This document shows positions 8,035 to 15,882 of a DNA stretch of 24,164 bases, one piece after another. Within the stretch, counting starts at the first letter, position 1. Each line of letters starts with the position of its first letter. The translations under genes and the position numbers were made by a program. The notes beneath the pieces were generated by a model, which saw only the letters and a list, made by a program, of their open reading frames with translations, had not been told where the DNA came from and made no database searches. Location of the stretch: contig DBEYOB010000209.1 of NCBI GenBank assembly GCA_048173955.1, positions 1-24,164 of the forward strand. Direction: 5' to 3'. Source of the DNA: CAZUFB01 sp048173955. Lineage in GTDB: Bacteria > Actinomycetota > Coriobacteriia > Coriobacteriales > UMGS124.

Positions 8035-8254
8035 ACGCGGGCTGTCGCACGCCTGTGCGGGACGCCCGTGCGGGGCCGTCGCGCGCCTGTGCGGGCTGAC
8101 AGGTGTTAAGTTTCTGAAAGTCTTTCTATATTCATTATCGCGACCAGGCGTTTTGTCCTCAAACCGCTCCGTCTTTCAGAAAGTAGACACCTGTCAGCCC
8201 GCACAGCCGTCGACCCGCACAGCCGTCGGCCCGCGGCCGCGCAGACGGCGCGTC
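8035..8254. repeat. Palindromic repeat element, copy A (core 8089-8204)
   Basis: The 116-bp core begins GTGCGGGCTGACAGGTGT and ends with its exact reverse complement (8187-8204). Just inside, TTTCTGAAAG (8111-8120) pairs with CTTTCAGAAA (8173-8182), leaving a 4-nt mismatch and a ~52-nt conserved loop. Outside the core, GTGCGGG units of 20, 13 and 21 bp lie on the left, and 16-bp AGCCGTCxxCCCGCAC-type units on the right, ending GCAGACGGCGCGTC. A second copy in the same orientation lies at 13620-13866; the cores are about 92% identical (9 differences in 116). A MITE-like or REP-like intergenic element is the likeliest identity. Confidence 0.85.
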
Positions 8255-8345
8255 GCTTCCTTTCCCGCCAGCCCCCTATTCGTGCAACAACGGCTCACAT
8301 CTCGTTGCTCGATTGGGTGCATCTGCTCCTTAATCAGGTGACGTA

Positions 8346-8375
8346 TTGACAAGTAAGCCAAATCTTACTTATATG
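8346..8375 (+). promoter_or_regulatory. Promoter of the iron-uptake operon with embedded operator
   Basis: A perfect -35 TTGACA (8346-8351) is followed after 17-18 bp by TTATAT/TATATG (8369-8375). The spacer carries a perfect inverted repeat AAGTAAG (8351-8357) - CCAAAT - CTTACTT (8364-8370), placed so that a bound protein would block RNA polymerase. It lies 54 bp before the start codon of the binding-protein gene. The matching regulator is unknown; it could be a metal repressor. Confidence 0.75.
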
Positions 8376-8428
8376 AATTCGCCAACAGGGTTCGGCCCGA
8401 CGGGTCGACGTCATTGAAAGGGACCACC

Positions 8429-9520
8429 ATGCAACTGACGCGCCGCACGTTCGTTTCGACCAGCTTTGCCGCCCTCGTAGCCGCCGGCGGATTCTCTGCA
8501 ACGCTGTTCGCCTCGGAAGCCCACGGAGACGAAAAGGCTCCCCAGGAAGACGGGGCTTCGGAGGATACCGCCGAAACAGAGGGGGCGGACAGCCTCCAGA
8601 CCGAGTTCCCCATCACAATCGAGCACGCTTTTGGGACGACCACCATTGAGAACAGGCCCGAGCGCGTGGTGTGCCTGCAGTGGAACAACATGGAACCGCC
8701 GCTCGCCCTGGGAATTGCCCCGGTTGGCTATTCCCGACCCAACTACGGCGCGCTCGATGAAAACGGCACGTGGACATGGGTGAGCGAGGCATACGAGGAG
8801 CTCGGGGCCGAACAGCCCGTGCTGTTCGACGACACCGACGGCTTTGACCTCGAGGCCATCAACGACTGCAAGCCCGACATCATCCTGTGCGCCTATTCCG
8901 GCATCACACAGGAGGACTACGACGCCCTGACCGCAATCGCCCCGGTCGTTCCCCATCTCGGCATCGCCTGGCAGACGTTTTGGCGCGAGCAGACCATGGT
9001 CGAGGGCACGGCCCTGGGCATGGCCGTCGAGGCCCAACAGCTCGTCGATGAAACCGATCAGCTCATAGCCGACAAGATCGAAGAGTACGGGACGTCCGGC
9101 CACAAGGGCGCCGTTATCATGACCGGTGCCGACGACCCGAGCACCTTCTACATCTACCTGCCCACCGACCCGCGCGGCGCCTACCTCATCGACCTGGGAA
9201 TCGAGTTGCCCGACAGCGTCAAGGCGCTCGCCGAGTCAGAACCCGAAGACAGCATCGCCCTCACCCTCTCCTCGGAGCAGGCCGACCAGTTCGCCGACCT
9301 CGAGATCGCGGTCATGTACGGCGACGAGGCCCTGCTCGAGCAGCTTCAGGCCGACCCGCTGCTGAGCGCCATCCCCGCCATCGCCAAGGGAGCCTGCGTG
9401 ATGCTGCCCCTCGACTCCATGCTGGGGGCGGCCTGCAACCCTTCGGTCCTGGCCATCCAGGCAACCATCGACGAGTACATGGGCCTCATCGCCGAGGCCA
9501 TTGAGAAGGCCGAGGCATAA
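8429..9520 (+). CDS. Siderophore/iron-complex ABC transporter substrate-binding protein (FepB/FecB type), Tat-exported
   Basis: This is a 363-residue protein. ATG 8429 is chosen (GAAAGGG upstream) over the in-frame TTG at 8414. The N-terminus has a twin-arginine signal (LTRRTFVSTSFAALVAAGG) with likely cleavage near SEAHG. No lipobox cysteine is visible, unusual for a binding protein of a monoderm bacterium. The mature part begins after an acidic linker with FPITIEHAFGTTTIENRPERVVCLQ, the hallmark opening of class III (TroA/FecB-fold) binding proteins. It continues with LEAINDCKPDIILC and a C-terminal lobe. These proteins capture ferric siderophores, heme or cobalamin and deliver them to the permeases encoded immediately downstream. 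The ligand cannot be told from sequence; the PchR-like regulator nearby favours an iron-siderophore. Confidence 0.92.
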   Translation: MQLTRRTFVSTSFAALVAAGGFSATLFASEAHGDEKAPQEDGASEDTAETEGADSLQTEFPITIEHAFGTTTIENRPERVVCLQWNNMEPPLALGIAPVGYSRPNYGALDENGTWTWVSEAYEELGAEQPVLFDDTDGFDLEAINDCKPDIILCAYSGITQEDYDALTAIAPVVPHLGIAWQTFWREQTMVEGTALGMAVEAQQLVDETDQLIADKIEEYGTSGHKGAVIMTGADDPSTFYIYLPTDPRGAYLIDLGIELPDSVKALAESEPEDSIALTLSSEQADQFADLEIAVMYGDEALLEQLQADPLLSAIPAIAKGACVMLPLDSMLGAACNPSVLAIQATIDEYMGLIAEAIEKAEA

Positions 9521-9552
9521 GACGCCGGAAAGCGAGAGAGGAGGCCTCGACC

Positions 9553-10569
9553 GTGAGGCACGGCAGGCAAGGCATCGTCTTCATAGCGCTCGCGGCACTT
9601 GTCGCGCTCACCGCGGGGCTCTCCCTCGCCATCGGCTCGCGCTCCATCCCGCTGCCCGAGGTCTTTGGCTCGCTGCTCTTCCCGAGCGAGGAGACGTCGT
9701 TTACGGCACGAGTGGTGCAGGCGCGCGTACCCCGTACGGCATTCGGGCTGCTCGCCGGCGCCGCCCTCGGCATCTCCGGGCTTCTCATGCAAAAGGTCAC
9801 GCGCAACCCCATCGCCGACCCGAGCATCCTGGGAGTGAACTCGGGGGCGGCCCTTTTTGTGGTGTCGGGCCTGGCCTTTTTCGGCATCACCACATCGGGG
9901 CAGTACATATGGTGCGCCATTGCGGGGGCAGCAGTCACCGCCGTGGTGGTGTACGGCGTCGGATCGAGCGGGGCAGGAGGGGCGTCGCCGCTCAAGCTCG
10001 CCCTGGCGGGAACCGCCGTGAGCACGGCGCTCTCCTCGCTCGTGAGCATCATTATCATGCCGCGTGAAAACGTGATGAACACGTTTCGGTTTTGGCAGGT
10101 CGGAAGCGTAGGCGGTGCCGACTGGGACGCGCTGCAGACCTTTGCGCCCTTCTTTGCCGTAGGCGTCGCGGTCGCCCTCGTCATGGCCCCCGCCCTCGAA
10201 ATACTCGCCCTGGGCGACGAGGCGGCCGTGGGGCTGGGCGCCCGCCCCGGCCTCGTGCGGCTCGCGTGCTCGTTTGCCGCCGTGGTGCTCTGCGGTGCGA
10301 CAACGGCCATCGCCGGCCCCATCGCCTTCGTGGGGCTTATGGTGCCCCATGTGGTGGGGCTGCTCTATCGAGGAAGCCTGCGCACCACCATGGCGCTCTC
10401 GGCCCTTGCGGGGGCGTTTTTGCTCACCGCGTCCGACATCGTCGGACGCGTGGTCATGAGTCCGAGCGAACTCGAGGTGGGCGTGGTGACCGCTATCGTC
10501 GGGGCGCCCGTGTTCATCGCCGTGGCCGTTCGCTCGGCCCGGCGCGGGCGCATGGGGGAGGTGGCGTAG
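9553..10569 (+). CDS. FecCD-family ABC transporter permease, first subunit
   Basis: This is a 338-residue integral membrane protein. The start is GTG 9553, preceded by GAGAGAGGAGG. Family signatures are visible: RVPRTAFGLLAGAALGISGLL, the NPIADPSILGVNSGAAL block, and the cytoplasmic coupling region near LALGDEAAVGLGARPG. The C-terminal half has GPIAFVGLMVPHVVGLLYRG and the closing GVVTAIVGAPVFIAVA. About ten membrane helices are expected. It forms half of the permease channel with the next gene, moving an iron complex (or a cobalamin-like ligand) across the cytoplasmic membrane. It lies 32 bp after the binding-protein gene and abuts the second permease without any gap. Confidence 0.95.
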   Translation: MRHGRQGIVFIALAALVALTAGLSLAIGSRSIPLPEVFGSLLFPSEETSFTARVVQARVPRTAFGLLAGAALGISGLLMQKVTRNPIADPSILGVNSGAALFVVSGLAFFGITTSGQYIWCAIAGAAVTAVVVYGVGSSGAGGASPLKLALAGTAVSTALSSLVSIIIMPRENVMNTFRFWQVGSVGGADWDALQTFAPFFAVGVAVALVMAPALEILALGDEAAVGLGARPGLVRLACSFAAVVLCGATTAIAGPIAFVGLMVPHVVGLLYRGSLRTTMALSALAGAFLLTASDIVGRVVMSPSELEVGVVTAIVGAPVFIAVAVRSARRGRMGEVA

Positions 10570-11646
10570 ATGGGCATGGCACACCCCGGCGGCACGGTAC
10601 CCGCCGAAGCGGGGGCGGCGCACCGCATCTCGATCGCCGACCTGAAACGCAGCCTCTTTGCCCGTCGCCGGCGCTGGGCATGCGCGGTCGCCGTCCTGCT
10701 CGTCATCGTGCTCGGCCTGTGCTGCATCGAAATCATGGTGGGCAACACCGCCTACTCCCCCGGCACGATTGGAGCCGTTCTGGCCGGGGCGAACATCGAG
10801 GGGGCGACATATGCCGTGTGGGAGGTGCGCCTGCCGCGCCTGCTTGCGGGGGCGCTCGTGGGGTTTGCCTTTGGCATCGCCGGCAACACGTTCCAGACGA
10901 TGCTGCGCAATCCCCTGGCCAGCCCCGACGTCATAGGCATCACGTCGGGGGCGAGCGTGACCGCGGTGTTTTGCATCCTCGTCGTCGGCATGGGCGCGTC
11001 GGGGGCGACACCGTGGGCGATTGCCGGAGGCGTGGCGACGGCCGCGCTCATCTTCGCCCTGTCGTCGATCGGCGGGTTTTCCATCGGGAAATTCGTGCTT
11101 GTCGGCTTGGGCATCCAGGCCTTTATGAAAGCCGTGACTTCGTACCTGCTCCTCCAGGGGGCAGAGTTCGACGTTCCCACCGCACTGCGCTGGCTCAACG
11201 GCAGCCTGAGCGGCACCACTATGGAGGAGGTCGCCGGTCTGCTCGCGATCGTCCCCCTCTGCGCGCTCGTCGTTCTCCTTGCCCGGCAGCTGCGCGTGCT
11301 CGAGCTTGGCGACACCTCCGCCGTCATGCTCGGCGCGCGCCCCGCACTCGTCCGCGGAGCCCTCGTAATCTGCACCGTTGCAACGATTGCCTGCGGGACG
11401 GCGGTCACGGGACCCATCGCCTGCGTGACCTTTCTCTCCGGCCCCATTGCCGCACGCCTTGTGGGGCAGAACAGCTCGGCCACCGTCCCCGCCGGCCTTG
11501 TCGGCGCCGCCCTGGTGCTCGCCGCCGACCTCGTGGGCCAATACGTGCTCGGCACGCGGTTCCCCGTGGGCGTGGTCACCGGCATCCTCGGAACGCCCTA
11601 CCTCCTCTACCTGCTAGTCCGTATGAACAAAAAAGGAGCGCTGTGA
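10570..11646 (+). CDS. FecCD-family ABC transporter permease, second subunit
   Basis: This is a 358-residue membrane protein. ATG 10570 follows the stop codon of the first permease directly. The N-terminus has a ~35-residue cytoplasmic extension rich in Arg before the first helix (RRRWACAVAVLLVIVLGLCC). Family motifs include RLPRLLAGALVGFAFGIAGN, the NPLASPDVIGITSGASV block, ALRWLNGSLSG, LELGDTSAVMLGARPALVRG and TGPIACVTFLSGPIAARLVG. It pairs with the preceding permease as the FepD/FepG-like heterodimer. Its TGA stop overlaps the ATG of the ATPase gene, so the three genes are translationally coupled. Confidence 0.95.
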   Translation: MGMAHPGGTVPAEAGAAHRISIADLKRSLFARRRRWACAVAVLLVIVLGLCCIEIMVGNTAYSPGTIGAVLAGANIEGATYAVWEVRLPRLLAGALVGFAFGIAGNTFQTMLRNPLASPDVIGITSGASVTAVFCILVVGMGASGATPWAIAGGVATAALIFALSSIGGFSIGKFVLVGLGIQAFMKAVTSYLLLQGAEFDVPTALRWLNGSLSGTTMEEVAGLLAIVPLCALVVLLARQLRVLELGDTSAVMLGARPALVRGALVICTVATIACGTAVTGPIACVTFLSGPIAARLVGQNSSATVPAGLVGAALVLAADLVGQYVLGTRFPVGVVTGILGTPYLLYLLVRMNKKGAL

Positions 11647-12482
11647 TGTCTGCCACGCATGCCACCGAACCCGACGGCGCCGGTTCGCTCTATACGCGCG
11701 GCCTCTCGGCGGGCTATGACGGCAAGCCCATCGTCCGGGGGCTCGACATCGCCGTCCCGCACGGAAAGGTAAGCGTCATCATCGGGGCCAACGGTTGCGG
11801 CAAGTCGACGCTGCTCAAGACGCTCGCCCGCCTCATCAAACCGCAGAGCGGCTCCGTGCTGCTCGACGGGCACGACATCCATGCGCTCCCCACCAAAAAG
11901 CTCGCCCAAAAACTCGGGCTGCTTCCCCAGAGTTCGCTCGTGCCCGACGGCATCCGCGTAAGCGACCTGGTGGCGCGCGGGCGCTACCCCTACCAGTCGT
12001 TTTTCATGGGAATGCGCAAAGAAGACTGCGACGCGGTCAGGGAGGCCCTCGAGCTTATGGGCATCACCGAGCTCATGGACCGGGCGGTCGACGAGCTCTC
12101 CGGCGGGCAGCGCCAGCGCGTGTGGATCGCCATGGCGCTCGCCCAGCAGACCGACGTCCTGCTGCTCGACGAGCCAACGACCTATCTCGACGTCGCCTAC
12201 CAGATCGAAATCCTCGACATGCTGCGCGACCTCAACCGGCGGCGCGGGACCACCGTGGTCATGGTGCTGCACGACATCAACCTCTCGTCGCGCTACGCCG
12301 ACTACATGTTTGCGTTTAAGAAAGGCGCGCTCATACAGCAGGGCACGCCGCGGGAGGTCGTGACCGAGCAGACCATCCGCGAGGTGTTCGAACTCGACTG
12401 CGCAGTAATCGACGACCCGGTGTCGGGCACGCCCCTCATCGTACCCAAGGGCCGCTATGGGAGCGGAGCGATTGCACGGTAG
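11646..12482 (+). CDS. Iron-complex ABC transporter ATP-binding protein (FepC type)
   Basis: This is a 278-residue ATPase; the ATG at 11646 overlaps the preceding TGA (TGATG). Walker A is GANGCGKST, the Q-loop region is LGLLPQSS, the signature is LSGGQRQRVWIAMAL, Walker B is DVLLLDEPTTYLD and the switch histidine lies in MVLHDINLSSRYAD. The segment RGRYPYQSFF is typical of the FepC/FhuC group of siderophore ATPases. It hydrolyses ATP in the cytoplasm to power the FecCD-type permease pair upstream. The last 28 bp overlap the 3' end of the convergent AraC-family gene. No terminator separates the two. Confidence 0.96.
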   Translation: MSATHATEPDGAGSLYTRGLSAGYDGKPIVRGLDIAVPHGKVSVIIGANGCGKSTLLKTLARLIKPQSGSVLLDGHDIHALPTKKLAQKLGLLPQSSLVPDGIRVSDLVARGRYPYQSFFMGMRKEDCDAVREALELMGITELMDRAVDELSGGQRQRVWIAMALAQQTDVLLLDEPTTYLDVAYQIEILDMLRDLNRRRGTTVVMVLHDINLSSRYADYMFAFKKGALIQQGTPREVVTEQTIREVFELDCAVIDDPVSGTPLIVPKGRYGSGAIAR

Positions 12483-13462
12483 CGGCTCGGGCTCAGTCCG
12501 CTCCACTTGGCAAACATCGCGATGAACGCCGACTGGCTCTGATAGCCCACCTCTCCCGCAACCGCGCCCACGGTGGCCGACGTGCCGCGCAGCAGCTCGG
12601 CGGCGCGCGCCATCCGCACCGCATTGGCATACTCCCAAACCGTCTGGCCGTACCGGTGCTTAAAGCCCGCCTTGAGCTTCTGCTCGCTTATGCCAAGCTC
12701 GCGCGCCAGCATCGCGATTCCTGGAAAGTTAGCAGCGTCATGCTCGATGTAGCGATGGGCCGCCTCGATTGCGCGGAAATCCTCTTTGTCGATGACCGTC
12801 GCACGTCCACCGATTTCGATACGCACGGCATGCGTCTCCTCCTTTACGAGGCCATGCCGTACATCATCCTGAACCAGCTGGGCAACGAACTCGCCGCACA
12901 GCGCCATGAGCAGTTCGCGGGTCATCGCCCGACCGCTCATGAGAACCTCCGCTCTTTTGATGACCGCCTTCAGAGAGTCGGCGAGCCTGGTATGTCGGAG
13001 GTTTACTCCGAGAAAATCGAGGCGGGATGCGTCGACGCCCAAAAACGGCAAGATGCATCGCTCCAAAAACGGGACGCATATGGAGACCTCCGTCCCCCGC
13101 GCCTGCTGCCCCGTCTTCCATCGGTTCGCACCGACAGGCGATTGCTCCACTATCACGAAGGACGACGGGGCGGGCCCTGCAAGTTCTTGTCCATCCACCA
13201 TCGTATAGGTGACTCCCCGATAGATGGTGCCGAAATGGAGATACGAGAACTCGTAGTCATACTGCACCGTCAGATCGACGGGGATGGTATAGCTGCCGAT
13301 GCCGCAATGGACGCTCTCCATGTCCCCGAAACCATGGACAAATCCGACATCGGGGTTTTCCCACGCTTCGCCGCCTTCGCAGAACGGCACGCGCTTCAGT
13401 CCGATATGCTCATAAAACTGCTGCTGATAGTTTTGAGGCGACGTGACCACCAGGTGTTCCAT
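12455..13462 (-). CDS. AraC-family transcriptional regulator, PchR-like
   Basis: This is a 335-residue regulator. ATG 13462 (MEHLVVTS) is chosen because GAGGAGGG sits about 9 nt upstream; the in-frame ATG at 13471 directly abuts that Shine-Dalgarno, and a longer version starts at 13549. The N-terminal ~220 residues form an effector-sensing region (YEFSYLHFGTIYRGVTYTM). The last ~100 residues contain the double helix-turn-helix: LARELGISEQKLKAGFKHRYG and VGAVAGEVGYQSQSAFIAMF, ending SGLSPSRYR. The EQKLKAGFKHRYGQTVWEY form is characteristic of PchR-type activators, which bind a ferri-siderophore and switch on uptake genes. Its convergent position beside the uptake operon fits. Overlapping 3' ends could also give antisense interference. 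Confidence 0.92.
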   Translation of the reverse strand: MEHLVVTSPQNYQQQFYEHIGLKRVPFCEGGEAWENPDVGFVHGFGDMESVHCGIGSYTIPVDLTVQYDYEFSYLHFGTIYRGVTYTMVDGQELAGPAPSSFVIVEQSPVGANRWKTGQQARGTEVSICVPFLERCILPFLGVDASRLDFLGVNLRHTRLADSLKAVIKRAEVLMSGRAMTRELLMALCGEFVAQLVQDDVRHGLVKEETHAVRIEIGGRATVIDKEDFRAIEAAHRYIEHDAANFPGIAMLARELGISEQKLKAGFKHRYGQTVWEYANAVRMARAAELLRGTSATVGAVAGEVGYQSQSAFIAMFAKWSGLSPSRYRAIAPLP

Positions 13463-13552
13463 CGATGTCATCCCTCCTCGACCGATAGCCCGCCCCCGAC
13501 AATCGACCCTTTGGGCGCATCGCCCTCCTCGGTCCGAACCGTGCCGCAAATA

Positions 13553-13582
13553 TTAGAATAGTCTAACTTTTTCTGTTTGCAA
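13553..13582 (-). promoter_or_regulatory. Promoter of the AraC gene with DtxR/IdeR-like box
   Basis: On the minus strand TTGCAA (13577-13582) and TATTCT (13555-13560) are spaced by 16 bp. Overlapping the -10 is the inverted repeat TTAGA (13553-13557) - ATAG - TCTAA (13562-13566). Laid over the known 19-bp IdeR/DtxR iron box (TTAGGTTAGGCTAACCTAA), 13 positions agree. Iron repression of the siderophore regulator would make sense. The match is partial and judged by eye. Confidence 0.5.
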
Positions 13583-13619
13583 GTCTTGCTCGGGCCTTCT
13601 TCGGGATTCGCCACGAGGG

Positions 13620-13866
13620 ATGCGGGCCGGCGCGCGCCCGTGCGGGGCACCCATGCGGGCCGGCGCGCGCCCGTGCGGGCTGACAGGTGTTAAGTTTCTG
13701 AAAACCTTTCTATATTCATTATCGTGACCAGGCATTTTGTTCTCCAACCGTTCCGTCTTTCAGAAAGTAGACAGCCGTCAGCCCGCACAGCCGTCAGCCC
13801 GCACGGCCGTCAGCCACCACGCGGCCAACCCGGCCGTCAGCCCGCATGCCGTGCAGACGGCGCGTC
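13620..13866. repeat. Palindromic repeat element, copy B (core 13673-13788)
   Basis: This is a same-orientation copy of the element at 8035-8254, with an identical 116-bp core length. The left flank has units of 20, 13 and 20 bp (ATGCGGGCCGGCGCGCGCCC occurs twice, 13620-13639 and 13653-13672). The right flank has tandem 16-bp units AGCCGTCAGCCCGCAC (13773-13788, 13789-13804) with degenerate copies to 13847, ending GCAGACGGCGCGTC. The outer stem is slightly decayed compared with copy A. The two copies bracket the iron-uptake cassette, so recombination between them could delete it. Confidence 0.85.
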
Positions 13867-13919
13867 TCTTGGACCGGCAGCAACTTCTCCTTGAAGTCCA
13901 GTCTGGGGCTGCGGTCAGC

Positions 13920-13969
13920 TTGACGTAATTCGTTCGGTACCATACATTAGGTATCGAACGTTTGATACC
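13920..13969 (+). promoter_or_regulatory. Promoter and palindromic operator of the MarR/ABC exporter operon
   Basis: TTGACG (13920-13925), a 17-bp spacer and TACATT (13943-13948) form a good promoter. Immediately downstream GGTATC (13950-13955) and GATACC (13964-13969) frame an AACGTT centre, a 20-bp near-palindrome of the size MarR dimers bind. A further half-site TTCGGTACC lies in the spacer and GATACCGAAC extends the right side. Autorepression by the MarR protein encoded 45 bp downstream is the likely use. Confidence 0.65.
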
Positions 13970-14013
13970 GAACAATCTATCCCGATCACGACCGATCCGC
14001 TCCAGGAGGTTCC

Positions 14014-14568
14014 ATGCCCCCCACCGCACACCCCGCCGCACGCCGCAGCAACGCCGCCGGCGTCGCCGACACCCTCGAGCTGCTGCGGCTCTTCCGCCGC
14101 TGCGCCCATCTCCAGCGCCCGGTCGAGCGGACCGGGCAGAACCGCATCCTCATCACCCTCCGCGAGCACGGCGGGATGACGCAGCGCAGGCTCGCCGAGG
14201 CGACGCAGCGCTCCGCCGCCACGCTCAGCCAGCAGCTCGAGGCGATGGAGCAGGAAGGCCTCGTCGTGCGCCGCCCCAACGCGGAAGACCGCCGCACCGT
14301 CGACGTCGCGCTCACCCCGCAGGGGGAGGCGGCCGCCCAAGGTGCGCTCGACGAGCGCCGCCGCACGGCAGACGAGCTGTTCGGGGGGCTGCCCGCATCC
14401 GATCGGGCCGCGCTCGCCCGCATCCTGGGCACCTTGGAGCACTCGTGGCGCGACCGGGCGGACGCCCGGCGACTCGAGGCTCCGCACGCGGCACCCGCCC
14501 CGCACGACACCGGCACCGCAAGCGGCACCGGCACCGCGACCGCCGCCGGCGAGGGGAGCCGCCTATGA
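14014..14568 (+). CDS. MarR-family transcriptional regulator
   Basis: This is a 184-residue protein. ATG 14014 follows CCAGGAGGT. The winged helix-turn-helix is plain: QNRILITLREHGGMTQRRLA, then SAATLSQQLEAMEQEGLVVR and the wing RRPNAEDRRTVDVALTPQG, spanning about residues 40-110. A dimerisation helix follows. The last ~35 residues are a low-complexity Ala/Gly/Thr tail running into the next gene. The stop overlaps the start of the ABC gene (ATGA), placing regulator and exporter genes in one transcript. Such pairs are usually autorepressed multidrug efflux operons whose repressor releases DNA when it binds a toxic ligand. The palindrome at 13950-13969 is the probable operator. Confidence 0.92.
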   Translation: MPPTAHPAARRSNAAGVADTLELLRLFRRCAHLQRPVERTGQNRILITLREHGGMTQRRLAEATQRSAATLSQQLEAMEQEGLVVRRPNAEDRRTVDVALTPQGEAAAQGALDERRRTADELFGGLPASDRAALARILGTLEHSWRDRADARRLEAPHAAPAPHDTGTASGTGTATAAGEGSRL

Positions 14569-15882
14569 GGCTCATCTTCTCCTACATTCGCCGCCATGCG
14601 CTGCTCTACGCGGTCGGCATCGCGTTCCTCACCGTCGAGGCGCTCGCCGACCTGCTCCAGCCGACGCTCATGTCCTACATCGTCAACGACGGCGTGCAGC
14701 AGAAGGACCTGGGGCAGATCCTCGTCTATGGCGCCATCATGCTCGGCATCGCCCTGCTCGGGGCCGTCGCAGCGATCGTGCGCAACAACCTGTCGTGCCG
14801 TGCCTCGCAGGCCATCGGCGCCGAGCTGCGTAGCGACATGTACCGCAAGGTGCAGGACCTGTCGTTCGAGAACATCGACCGCCTCCAGCCCGCCTCCATC
14901 GTCACGCGGCTCACCAATGACGTGACCGTCGTGACGAACTTCTCCGCCTCGCTCATGCGCATCGCCGTGAAGGTCCCCATCACGGCCGTCGGCGCCTTCG
15001 TGCTCCTCGTGATCCAGGCACCCCGGCAGCTGCCGGTCATCCTCGTCATCGTCGTGGTCGTGGGCTGGCTCATCTCCCTCACCATGCGTCTGAGCCGCCC
15101 GCGCTTCATGCGCATGCAGCAGGCGATGGACCGGCTCAACGGCGTGAGCCGCGAATGGCTCTCGGCCGTGCGCGTGGTCAAGGCGTTCGGCGCCGAGCCG
15201 CACGAGCGCGCCCGCTTCGACGAGGCGACCGGGGACGTCGCCGAGAGCACCATCGCCGCCAGCCGCGTCCCGGCGACGTTCGTGCCGCTCATCAACCTGG
15301 TGGCCAACCTGGGCATCGTCGTCTTGCTGTGGCGCTCGCAGACCCACGACGCCGCCGAGATCGGCAACCTCATGGCCGCGGTCAACTACATGACCCAGCT
15401 CGTCATGTCGCTCGGCATGATCAACATGGTGCTCAACGAGGCGGTGCGCGCCGTCACCTCGGCATCGCGCATCGGCGAGGTGCTCGACGAGCGGCCTGCC
15501 CAGACCGCCGCCGCGAACCCGCAGGGCTTCGGCGCGCAGGGGCCGCGGGGCGCGGTCCGCTTCGAGAACGTGGGGTTCTCCTATGCGGGGTCACTGCGCC
15601 CGGCGCTCGACGGCATCTCCTTCGACGCCCGGCCCGGCGAGACCGTCGGCATCATCGGGCCGACCGGCTCGGGAAAGTCGAGCCTGGTGAACCTCGTGCC
15701 GCGCTTCTACGACGCCACGCGCGGGGCGGTCCTCCTCGACGGCCGCGACGTGACCGCGCTCGACGAGCGGGAGCTCCGCCGCGCCGTGGCCGTGGTGCCG
15801 CAGCGGCCCCTGCTCTTCTCGGGCAGCATCGCCGACAACCTGCGCCATCTACGACTCCCAAACCGGAGGTGCCCATGCCTAA
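14565..15882 (+). pseudogene. ABC exporter half-transporter, broken by an internal deletion in the ATPase domain
   Basis: ATG 14565 opens a normal exporter with an N-terminal six-helix membrane domain (residues ~1-310). The ATP-binding domain then has Walker A GPTGSGKSS and Q-loop VVPQRPLLFSGSIADNLR. There the homology stops at about 15843. The next bases, read in a different frame, give AIYDSQTGGAHA and a TAA at 15880-15882, which is the normal C-terminal ending of this family (YREIYDSQ-type). Compared with its partner at 15875, about 134 residues are missing, including the signature, Walker B and switch histidine, and the frame has changed. In the original frame translation would run on as nonsense to 16202, overlapping the next gene. 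The product cannot hydrolyse ATP at a normal site. An assembly collapse is the alternative to a true deletion. Confidence 0.85.

Noticed and set aside
8153..8341. Small ORF shared in part with 13737-13928 (SNRSVFQKVD)
   Set aside because: Similarity comes from the duplicated repeat element. The differences between copies are mostly amino-acid changing, and no ribosome site or conserved end exists.
7440..8428. Cobalamin riboswitch upstream of the uptake operon
   Set aside because: I looked for the B12-box and core elements and found none. A direct sigma70-type promoter with an operator lies 54 bp before the start codon instead.
9346..11541. 731-codon leftward ORF over the permease genes
   Set aside because: It is the antisense shadow of two clearly recognisable FecCD permeases; hydrophilic and repetitive.
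13773..13847. CRISPR array
   Set aside because: The 16-bp units are directly adjacent with no spacers and degenerate quickly; they belong to the palindromic repeat element.
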